A stretch of DNA of 9,153 bases from the NCBI GenBank assembly GCA_021814355.1, contig JAKAIJ010000096.1, positions 1-9,153 on the forward strand, written 5' to 3'. The notes beneath the pieces were generated by a model. The model saw nothing but the letters and a program-made list of their open reading frames with translations. It was not told the origin of the DNA and did not search any database. This DNA comes from Acidobacteriota bacterium. GTDB taxonomy: Bacteria > Acidobacteriota > UBA4820 > DSQY01. Shown one piece after another: positions 1 to 6,070 of this stretch. The position numbers and the translations under genes are program-made. Every line of letters begins with the position of its first letter. The stretch's first letter is position 1.

Positions 1-1
1 G

Positions 2-70
2 GGGGAGGGTCCCGCCGGGAACGCCACGGCGGGGCCGCGGACGGTGAACAGCAGCGGCGTCTGCCCGTAA
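2..70 (+). CDS. 3' end of a secreted protein with a Cys-Pro C-terminus (partial)
   Basis: Reading + from base 2 gives 22 codons and a TAA at 68-70, with the 5' part outside the window. The peptide ends in SSGVCP. It aligns with the C-terminus of the VCBS-repeat protein at 7170-9153: GEGPAGNATAG lines up with GSAPLGTSSGG (shared G, P, G and G), and both end in Cys-Pro. In that protein this segment is the last strand and tail of a fibronectin III-like domain, so this fragment is probably the end of another secreted protein with the same terminal domain. A strong terminator starts 23 bases after the stop, which supports a real gene end on this strand. The fragment is too short to name a function, and chance similarity in low-complexity Gly/Ala/Ser sequence is possible. 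Confidence 0.5.
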   Translation, partial: GEGPAGNATAGPRTVNSSGVCP

Positions 71-93
71 GCGCAGACTCCAGACGCACCCTC

Positions 94-118
94 GGGGGCC
101 GGGCAACCGGCCCCCTTT
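94..118 (+). terminator. Rho-independent terminator with GCAA tetraloop
   Basis: A perfect 9-bp GC stem (GGGGGCCGG at 94-102, CCGGCCCCC at 107-115) closes a GCAA loop of the stable GNRA class, followed by TTTCATTCT on the + strand. The minus-strand side has no T-run, so it works best for + strand transcription, matching the gene end at 68-70. The peptidase gene stops at 188 on the other strand, so its transcripts would also run into this hairpin. Confidence 0.75.
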
Positions 119-187
119 CATTCTCTCGAGGGCCGATCGCGCGAGGCATCGCCCTCTTGCGCGGCCCACCGGGGAGCTGAAGGTTCG

Positions 188-2989
188 TCACTCGCCGGGT
201 TTCCTGGCCAGGGTCACCTCCAGGGGGACCTCCCTCCCGTCCCGAAGGACCACCACGACGACGGTCTCTCCGGGCTTGTGCTCCTGCAGGGCGTAGGTGT
301 AGTCGTAGACGTTCTCGATCCGGCGCGCGCCGAACTTCACGATCACGTCGCCGGCCTTCAGCCCGGCCCTCTCCGCCGGCCCGTCCGGCCGCACGCCCAT
401 GAGTTTGACCCCCTTCACCTCGGCGGTGTAGTCGGGGATGGTTCCGAGGTAGACGCGGAACCCGCGCCCCGCCTGCTCCTCCTTGCTTGCCACGCGGAGG
501 TAGTCCGGGCGTGCGGGGAGGGCGAGGGTCCCGTCGAGGAGGCGGCCCGCGTAGCGCACGACCTTGGCTTCCCCGTCGTAGTTGATTTTATCGGCGGTGT
601 CCTCGGGCCGGTGGTAATCCGCGTGGGCACCGGTGAAGAAGAAGAGCACCGGGATCTCCCGGGCGCAGAAGACGCTCTGGTCGCTCGCGCCGAAGCCGTC
701 CTCGTTGAGGGTAAGGGCAAGGCCCTCGGTGTTGGCGCGGCCGAGGAGGCTCTTCCAAGCGGAAGAGGTTCCCGCGCCGTTCACCACGAGCTTTTCCTCC
801 CGCAGGCGGCCCACCATGTCGAAGTTAAACATGGCCACTACCTCCTTCAGCGGCAGGGGCGGGTTCCTGACGAAGTGCGAGGAGCCCAGGGTTCCCAGCT
901 CTTCGCCCCCGAAGGCGGCGAAGAGGAGGTTTCGCCCGCGTGCGGGCCGGGTGGCGAAGAGCCTCGCCAGCTCGAGGATCGCGGCGGTGCCCGAGGCGTT
1001 GTCGTCCGCGCCGTGGTGCACCCGCCCCATCTTCTCGGCCAGGGAGCCCTCGATGCCGAGACCGAGGTGATCCCAGTGGGCCCCCACCACCACGGTCTCC
1101 GCCGTGGGAGCCGTGGCGGGCAGCCAACCCAGGACGTTGTCGGCCTGGGCCTTCTCGCGGATCAGGGCGGTGGTGAGCGAGAGGGTCACGCCGGGCACCT
1201 CGAAGGCGGCGGGGCCCGCGTGGGGTTTTGCTGGGCCGGGCAGGGGCCTGCCCGCCTCCTTCAGCCAGCCGGCGAGGACGGCGCGCTTCACGCTGACCAC
1301 CGCGATTCCGGAGGCGCCGGCGACGGCGCTGGTCTTGAGCGCGGGCAGGTCGTCGTCGTCCCCGGTCTGGCCGAGGACGAGCAGGGCGGCGGCGCCCTTC
1401 TCCCGGGCCAGCATGGCCTTGTAGCGCAGGGGATAGTAGAGGGCGTAGGCGCTCTTGGGATCGTCTCCCTCGGGGCCGTACCGGTAGACCGCCACGGCCT
1501 TCCCTTTCACGTCGAGACCCGCGTAGTCGTCCCACTTCTGGTCGGGTGCGGTGATGCCGTAGCCCGCGAAGACCAGCGGCAGGTCTTTGAGCGCGGCGTC
1601 CTCGGAAAAGCCCGCGGGAATGAAGTCCTTCTTGACCGTGTAGCGCTTCCTGGATTTGGCGGAGGCGAGGGCGAGCGCGTTGCCTTTTCCCAGCGCGACC
1701 CGGGCGATGAACTCGAAGGGCTGGTAGAGGTCCTTCAGGCCGGGGACCGGCGTGAGGCCGGCCCTGCGGAACCCCTCCGCGACGAACTCCTCCGCCTTTC
1801 TCCCCTCGGGGCTCCCGGTGAGGCGCCCTTCCAGCGCGTCCGAGGCCAGGTAGGCGACGTCCGCGCGCAGGCGGCCGGGGTCAGGCGAGACCTCCGCGAG
1901 CGGCGCCGGCGGCGGGGCCGGGCTCTCGATCCAGTCGGCGATGAAGATGTTGGTCTCGCGGGGGGCCGCGGCGTTCCGGTTGGAGCCAAAGACGAGGCGC
2001 TTGCCGTCGGGGCTGAACATGGGGAAGCCGTCGAACCCCGACGTGTAGGTCACCCGCTCGAGCCCCGACCCGTCCACGCCGATGAGGTAGAGGTCGAACT
2101 CGCGGCGCTGGGGGTCCCCCAGGTTGGAGGAGAAGATGATGCGCGTCCCGTCGGGGGTGAAGAAGGGACAGAAATTGGCGGCTCCGTTGTGGGTCAGCTC
2201 GCGGACGTTCCCGCCGTCCGCGTCCATAACGAAAAGCTCCATCACCGAGGGACGCACGAGGTGCTGCTTCAGAAGCGCCCGGTAGTCCTCGATCTCCTTG
2301 GGGTCGGTGGGATGGTACCCCCGGTAGACGATCCGCTTCCCGTCGGGGGAAAAGAAGGCGCCGCCGTCGTACCCCTCACTGTGCGTGAGACGACGGACGT
2401 TTCCGCCCTCCAGGTCCATGGCGTAGAGCTCGAGGTCGCCGTCCTTGTCCGACGTGAAGACGACGGTCTCGCCATCGGGGCTCAACGTGGCCTCGGCGCT
2501 GTAGGCTCTCCAGGGGGTGAGGCGCCTCAGGTCGCTTCCATCTGGCTTCGCGCTGTAGATCTTGTAGGTGTCGAAGACGGGCCAGACGTAGCCCTTCGAG
2601 TGGTCGGGGCGCGGCGGGCAGTCCGGGGAGTCGCCGTGGGTACTGGAGAAGAGGACCCGGCCGCCATCCTTGGAGAAGTAGGCGCAGGTGCAGCGGCCCT
2701 TGCCCGTGGAGACCATCCGCCGGCCCGACCCGTCGGCGTTCATGGTAAAGATCTGGTCGCACCCCTCCAGAGCCTCCCGGCTTTGGAACACCAGTCGTGT
2801 CCCGTCGAAGGACCAGTAGGCCTCCGCGTTCTCGCCGCCGTGGGTGAGCTGGCGCAGGTTGGCGAGGTGGACCTCGCGGGGGTCGGGGGCGAGAGAGGCG
2901 GGAGCTTCGGTCGCGGGGGCCGGGGCGCCGGCTGGAACCCGGACGGCGAGGGCGGAGGCCAAGAGGGCTGCGGCGAGGGCTCGTTTCAT
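188..2989 (-). CDS. Exported PD40 propeller - PA - M28 metallopeptidase - PDZ protein
   Basis: A 933-residue exported zinc peptidase of family M28 (aminopeptidase/carboxypeptidase type), likely periplasmic or secreted and acting on peptides. The chosen ATG (2987-2989) has AGAGGAG 8 bases upstream (2998-3004) and opens a signal peptide (MKRALAAALLASALAV). An ATG 11 codons further upstream only adds a non-signal extension. Residues ~45-352 hold six PD40/TolB-like blades (SFDGTRLVF, SKDGGRVLF, SPDGETVVF, SPDGKRIVY, TPDGTRIIF, SPDGKRLVF). A PA-like insert (~470-580) carries VFAGYGI. The M28 core has every expected residue: H638 (GAHWDH), bridging D663 (GADDNASG), general base E696 and ligand E697 (FGGEELG), D724 (NFDMVGR) and H793 (DYHRPEDT). 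A PDZ domain (~855-925, ERAGLKAGDVIVKF) ends the protein. The gene seems monocistronic, lying between a terminator at 3061-3097 and its own stop. Natural substrate is unknown; activity looks intact. Confidence 0.95.
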   Translation of the reverse strand: MKRALAAALLASALAVRVPAGAPAPATEAPASLAPDPREVHLANLRQLTHGGENAEAYWSFDGTRLVFQSREALEGCDQIFTMNADGSGRRMVSTGKGRCTCAYFSKDGGRVLFSSTHGDSPDCPPRPDHSKGYVWPVFDTYKIYSAKPDGSDLRRLTPWRAYSAEATLSPDGETVVFTSDKDGDLELYAMDLEGGNVRRLTHSEGYDGGAFFSPDGKRIVYRGYHPTDPKEIEDYRALLKQHLVRPSVMELFVMDADGGNVRELTHNGAANFCPFFTPDGTRIIFSSNLGDPQRREFDLYLIGVDGSGLERVTYTSGFDGFPMFSPDGKRLVFGSNRNAAAPRETNIFIADWIESPAPPPAPLAEVSPDPGRLRADVAYLASDALEGRLTGSPEGRKAEEFVAEGFRRAGLTPVPGLKDLYQPFEFIARVALGKGNALALASAKSRKRYTVKKDFIPAGFSEDAALKDLPLVFAGYGITAPDQKWDDYAGLDVKGKAVAVYRYGPEGDDPKSAYALYYPLRYKAMLAREKGAAALLVLGQTGDDDDLPALKTSAVAGASGIAVVSVKRAVLAGWLKEAGRPLPGPAKPHAGPAAFEVPGVTLSLTTALIREKAQADNVLGWLPATAPTAETVVVGAHWDHLGLGIEGSLAEKMGRVHHGADDNASGTAAILELARLFATRPARGRNLLFAAFGGEELGTLGSSHFVRNPPLPLKEVVAMFNFDMVGRLREEKLVVNGAGTSSAWKSLLGRANTEGLALTLNEDGFGASDQSVFCAREIPVLFFFTGAHADYHRPEDTADKINYDGEAKVVRYAGRLLDGTLALPARPDYLRVASKEEQAGRGFRVYLGTIPDYTAEVKGVKLMGVRPDGPAERAGLKAGDVIVKFGARRIENVYDYTYALQEHKPGETVVVVVLRDGREVPLEVTLARKPGE

Positions 2990-3060
2990 GGGGCGGACTC
3001 CTCTGGATGCGAACGGGATCACATATAGAGAAAAACCCTAGCACGCGGCCCGGGATTCTG

Positions 3061-3097
3061 ACAACAAAGGAAGGAGCCGCCCGCGGGGGGCGGCTCC
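3061..3097 (-). terminator. Rho-independent terminator of the radA transcription unit
   Basis: A 10-bp perfect stem (GGAGCCGCCC at 3073-3082, GGGCGGCTCC at 3088-3097) has a 5-base loop. Read on the minus strand it is followed by the T-rich tract TTCCTTTGTTGT (3072-3061). It starts 33 bases after the stop of the 3131-3826 gene. It separates that gene from the peptidase downstream, so the peptidase needs its own promoter in 2990-3060. I found no convincing -35/-10 pair there, only a weak TTGTCA (3059-3064) with TAGGGT (3035-3040) and an AT-rich CTATATG. Confidence 0.85.
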
Positions 3098-3130
3098 CCT
3101 GGACGAACCTTCTGATTGGGCTCGGACCGG

Positions 3131-3826
3131 CTAGCCCTTGCCGCGCCCGTGGCCGTGCCCCTCCCCATGTTCCTTGCCCCGCTGTCCGGGAGGTCCCCCC
3201 TCGTCGTCCCCGTGGCCGCGCTCCTTCTCGCCCTTCTCCTTCGGACCGTGGTCGTGCTTCGCGCGCCAGGCTTCACCCGCCCACGCGTGGTAGCCCTTGC
3301 CCGCCTGGAGCCCCTCGATGATCTCGTCGGGGGAGCGCCCCGTGGCCCTCATGAGGGTGTGGACCCGCACCATGCCGAGGAACTCCGGGTCGGTGAGGAC
3401 GAACTCCTTCGGGGCTCCGCCGTGCTTTTTCCAGTATCCCCACGCCTTGCCGTAGGGCGGGCCGTGGTCGCGGCCCGGCTGGACCACGATCTCGTCCCAG
3501 GGCACTCCCGCCTTTTGTGCCACCTGGGCCCACGACATCCCAGAGACCCGGTAGCCCCAGAGGACCAAAATGCTGAGCCCGGACCGGTTGGAGAGGAACG
3601 CCACCACCGAGAAGTCGTCGGGGGTGATCCGGGCGTCCAAGGCGATGCGGTTGGCCTCGGCGAGGGGCGGACCCCAGGTGCCGAACGAGAGGTGGAGAGC
3701 GGCCTGAACGTCGCCTGGAAGGGCGGGTGGCCGCGAGAAGTCGGTGATCGGCAGGCGGGCCTGGAGCTCCGCCCACGAGAGGAGCAGGAGAGGGATGGTG
3801 AATGCGAAACGCGAGGGTTTCCACAT
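3131..3826 (-). CDS. Small secreted protein with helical repeats and His/Gly-rich tail, unknown function
   Basis: A 231-residue protein I cannot assign to a named family. ATG at 3824-3826 has a strong Shine-Dalgarno (GGAGGTG, 3831-3837) and opens a signal peptide (MWKPSRFAFTIPLLLLSWAELQA). The same frame stays open upstream without a signal or SD, so the internal start is preferred. The mature part has two similar helical segments, about 72-108 (VVAFLSNRSGLSILVLWGYR, then GMSWAQVAQKAGV) and about 151-190 (GMVRVHTLMRATGRSPDEII, then GLQAGKGYHAWAGEAW). Both share a 'residues-SG/TGxS-xxxI-xxG-W' pattern. Residues 190-231 are very hydrophilic with six His among Lys, Glu, Asp and Gly, possibly metal binding or disordered. 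It is the last gene of the radA unit: 59 bases after the preceding gene and before the terminator at 3061-3097. Confidence 0.8.
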   Translation of the reverse strand: MWKPSRFAFTIPLLLLSWAELQARLPITDFSRPPALPGDVQAALHLSFGTWGPPLAEANRIALDARITPDDFSVVAFLSNRSGLSILVLWGYRVSGMSWAQVAQKAGVPWDEIVVQPGRDHGPPYGKAWGYWKKHGGAPKEFVLTDPEFLGMVRVHTLMRATGRSPDEIIEGLQAGKGYHAWAGEAWRAKHDHGPKEKGEKERGHGDDEGGPPGQRGKEHGEGHGHGRGKG

Positions 3827-3885
3827 GGTGCACCTCCACGGAGAATATGGAGCCCGCGAAGAGACGAGGCAAGCCGGACAAGTCC

Positions 3886-4638
3886 TTACTCCCCCGGAGG
3901 CGAAAGGCCGCGCTTCTTGCAGAGGCGCGCCAGGAAGGGATAGATCTCCGGGTTGTAGAACCGCTCGAACTCGCCGGTCCTGGCGTGGCCCCCGAACCGC
4001 AGGAGGCTCCCGTTCGCCAGCCGGAGGGTGAGCCCCGTGTCCGCGGGCGGCGCGGGCCCGGCCTCCGAGGTCTCGGCGGAACGCAGCGTGCCGTCCTTCA
4101 GCCGAAGGGCCCTCGTGGCGGTTTCGGCCCGGTTGTCCAGGCTCCGGGTCCGGACCAGCGCCAGAAGCTCGTGCAGGTCCGGCCCCGAAGGGACCTCGAG
4201 CTCCGCTTGGCCGCGAACGGCGTATACCGCCGCGGCGACCTGCCCGTCTTCGATCCCGGCGAGGGGGTCCGCGGGAAAATGGCGCACGACCTCCACCTCC
4301 ACGGGCTCTCCGCAGAGCAGGTATTCGGTAACCTCCACCGGCACCCCCGAGAAGACGCCCTCCCACTCCCGCACCTCGCACAGGTCCGTGTCGAAGACCA
4401 GGTCTACCTCGCCCAGCTCCGCCACCACCTCCGCCAGAGGACCTTCGAGAGGACCGTAGGCCTGGACCACCTGGAGTGCCGTGGGCGGGGGACCCTTCTC
4501 GGAGAACCGGACCGCTTGGCGGGCGCGGGCGTGGCCGCAGTGCTTGGGGAGCCGGGCCCGGATCGCCTCCTCGTCCGGGGGCGCTTGGCCCAGCGCCGCG
4601 GCGGCGAGAAGGAGCAAGAACGCCGCCGTCTTACCCAA
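3886..4638 (-). CDS. Secreted protein of unknown function, translationally coupled to radA
   Basis: A 250-residue protein of unrecognised family. It starts with TTG (4636-4638), read as Met, and its first 8 bases overlap the last codons and the stop of radA. A GGTGGAG ribosome site lies 7 bases upstream inside radA (4646-4652), so re-initiation by ribosomes finishing radA is likely. The N-terminus is a clean signal peptide (MGKTAAFLLLLAAAALGQA, cleavage expected after QA). There are no further membrane segments. The mature part has four Cys (C34, C87, C109, C240), which could form two disulfides outside the cytoplasm. The middle (~75-150) is rich in Val/Glu and looks like beta structure (EVDLVFDTDLCEV, GEPVEVEVVRHF). 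A tail segment (~195-250) contains GLTLRLANGSLLRF, then aromatic FERFYNPEIYPF. The export signal contrasts with cytoplasmic RadA, so co-expression need not mean shared function. Confidence 0.8.
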   Translation of the reverse strand: MGKTAAFLLLLAAAALGQAPPDEEAIRARLPKHCGHARARQAVRFSEKGPPPTALQVVQAYGPLEGPLAEVVAELGEVDLVFDTDLCEVREWEGVFSGVPVEVTEYLLCGEPVEVEVVRHFPADPLAGIEDGQVAAAVYAVRGQAELEVPSGPDLHELLALVRTRSLDNRAETATRALRLKDGTLRSAETSEAGPAPPADTGLTLRLANGSLLRFGGHARTGEFERFYNPEIYPFLARLCKKRGLSPPGE

Positions 4639-5989
4639 AAAGGGTCTCCACCGCCTCGGCGAGGGTGGAGACGGGTTCGAGGGAGATGCCCCTCGAGTGG
4701 CGGCCTACCCGCTTCAGGTCGGAGGAGGGGAGCAAGCATCGCTTGAAGCCGAGCGCCGCCGCCTCCCCGGCTCGGGGCAAAGGAGCGCCCACGCCGCGGA
4801 CCTCGCCCGCGAGCCCCACTTCGCCGAAGGCGGCCAGCTCCTGCGGGATGGGCTTCCCGTAGTAGGCCGAAGCCACCGCGAGGCAGAGAGGCAGGTCCAG
4901 GGCCGGCTCCTCCACCTCCACGCCGCCCACCACGTTCACGAAGAGGTCGCGGTCCCCCAGGGTGAGCCGCGCCGCGCGCTCGAGCACCGCCGTGAGGAGC
5001 TGGACCCGGTTGCGATCGAGGCCCGCGCTCATGCGCTTGGCCATGCCGAAGGCCGAGGGGCTGGTGAGGGCCTGGATCTCGAAGAGCAGCGGGCGGGTGC
5101 CCTGGAGGGCCACGCCGATGGACGAACCGGGCTGGCCCACGGGGCGATCGGCCAGCAGGGCCGCGGAGGGGTTCTCCACCTGCTTCAGCCCGGAGGAGGT
5201 CATCTCTAGGAGGGCGATCTCGGAGGTGGCCCCGTATCGGTTCTTCTGGACCCGGAGCACCTTGAGGTGGCGGTACTTCTCGCCCTCCAGGTAGAGGACC
5301 GTGTCCACGACGTGCTCCAGGGCCTTGGGGCCGGCGAGGGTCCCCTCCTTGGTGATGTGGCCCACGAGCACCACCGCGGTGCCGGTGGTCTTGGCGAACT
5401 CGCAGAGCCGCACGGCGCAGTCGCGCACCTGGGAGAGGCTGCCCGGCGCCGAGCCGAGCGCCTCGGTGGAGGCGGTCTGGATGGAGTCTACGGCGAAGAG
5501 CGCGGGCTTGAGGCGCGCGGCCTCGGCCAGCGCCGCCTCGAGCGAGGTCTCGGAGAGCAAAAGGAGCCCCGGGGACGCGACGTCGAGCCTCTTGGCGCGC
5601 GTGGCCACCTGGGCGAGGCTCTCCTCGCCGGAGACGTAGAGCGCCGTGGCCTCGCGGCTCGCGTGGCCGAAGAGCTGGAGCAGGAGGGTGGATTTTCCGA
5701 CCCCGGGGTCGCCGCCCAGGAGGGTGACGCCGCCGGGCACGAGCCCGCCGCCAAGGACCCGGTCCACCTCCGGAAGCCCCGAGGTGAGCCGCCGCCCCTC
5801 CTCGACGGTCACCTCGGGCAGGGGCGTGGCGGAGCCTCCGCGGCGCGCCGGCGCACCGGGCGCAGGCACGGGGCGCTCCACCTCCTCCACGAAGCTGTCC
5901 CATGCGCTGCAGGCGGGGCAGCGCCCGAGCCACTTGGGGCTCCGGGAGCCGCAGGATTCGCAGACGAAGGCGGTGGCGGCGCGGGCCAT
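4631..5989 (-). CDS. radA: DNA repair protein RadA (Sms)
   Basis: A 452-residue RadA, close to the usual ~455-460. RadA is a cytoplasmic RecA-like ATPase that promotes branch migration of recombination intermediates together with RecA. Visible in order: a zinc finger with C10-C13 and C24-C27 (CESCG and CPAC); Walker A GGDPGVGKST at 92-101; SGEES at 120-124; Walker B ending in D168 (ALFAVDSIQT); the RadA-specific KNRYG at 249-253 (usually KNRFG); and a C-terminal Lon-protease-like domain (~280-452) with DRDLFVNVVGGVEVEEPALD. The ATG at 5987-5989 is the only start just before the zinc finger; the frame is open further upstream but that part overlaps the divergent gene and is not RadA. No Shine-Dalgarno precedes the ATG, and an extended -10 box sits 6 bases before it. 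It is first gene of a three-gene unit. Confidence 0.98.
   Translation of the reverse strand: MARAATAFVCESCGSRSPKWLGRCPACSAWDSFVEEVERPVPAPGAPARRGGSATPLPEVTVEEGRRLTSGLPEVDRVLGGGLVPGGVTLLGGDPGVGKSTLLLQLFGHASREATALYVSGEESLAQVATRAKRLDVASPGLLLLSETSLEAALAEAARLKPALFAVDSIQTASTEALGSAPGSLSQVRDCAVRLCEFAKTTGTAVVLVGHITKEGTLAGPKALEHVVDTVLYLEGEKYRHLKVLRVQKNRYGATSEIALLEMTSSGLKQVENPSAALLADRPVGQPGSSIGVALQGTRPLLFEIQALTSPSAFGMAKRMSAGLDRNRVQLLTAVLERAARLTLGDRDLFVNVVGGVEVEEPALDLPLCLAVASAYYGKPIPQELAAFGEVGLAGEVRGVGAPLPRAGEAAALGFKRCLLPSSDLKRVGRHSRGISLEPVSTLAEAVETLFG
4636..4652 (-). promoter_or_regulatory. Ribosome-binding site and TTG start inside radA end
   Basis: On the minus strand GGTGGAG (4652-4646) is followed by a 7-base spacer and a TTG (4638-4636), while radA's own stop (TAA, 4633-4631) falls just inside the new gene. 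The spacing and the signal peptide that begins at this TTG decide the start of the 3886-4638 gene. No ATG or GTG in that frame gives a better signal sequence. Confidence 0.65.
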
Positions 5990-5995
5990 GGCGGG

Positions 5996-6004
5996 AGTAT
6001 AGCA
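5996..6004 (-). promoter_or_regulatory. Candidate extended -10 promoter of radA
   Basis: Read on the minus strand, TGCTATACT (6004-5996) matches the extended -10 form TGnTATAAT in all but one base. Six bases separate it from the radA ATG, so transcription would begin at or beside the A of the start codon and give a leaderless mRNA. This fits the absence of a ribosome-binding site. No -35 element is recognisable at the usual distance, as is common for extended -10 promoters. Confidence 0.5.
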
Positions 6005-6033
6005 AAGGGGAAACGCCGCCGCGGGGCCGATGG

Positions 6034-6042
6034 TGCTATCCT
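6034..6042 (+). promoter_or_regulatory. Candidate extended -10 promoter of the retropepsin-like gene
   Basis: TGCTATCCT on the + strand matches TGnTATAAT in the TG and in four of six core bases. A start about 7 bases on (near 6049) gives a leader of roughly 22 bases that contains the AGGAGG at 6060-6065. The box mirrors the radA box with one mismatch in nine bases, 29 bases apart. No -35 element is evident. Confidence 0.4.
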
Positions 6043-6070
6043 GAAAGAGATAACAGCAGAGGAGGCCGCG

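Noticed and set aside
130..167. Imperfect inverted repeat GGGCCG/CGGCCC downstream of the peptidase stop
   Set aside because: The stem is interrupted and no T-run follows on the minus strand, so it is not a convincing terminator.
278..3028. 916-codon open frame on the + strand opposite the peptidase gene
   Set aside because: It mirrors the GC-rich peptidase gene, has no domain pattern, and its sequence is Gly/Val/Ala/Arg-rich as expected of an antisense shadow. The minus-strand protein has all M28 motifs.
179..3112. Inverted 11-base copy GAAGGTTCGTC flanking the peptidase gene (179-189 + and 3112-3102 -)
   Set aside because: About ten 11-base inverted matches are expected by chance in 9 kb, and there is no other sign of a mobile unit.
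5267..6070. Upstream extension of the + strand protease-like frame
   Set aside because: It runs opposite radA; the ATG at 6071 has AGGAGG at the right distance and a signal-like start.
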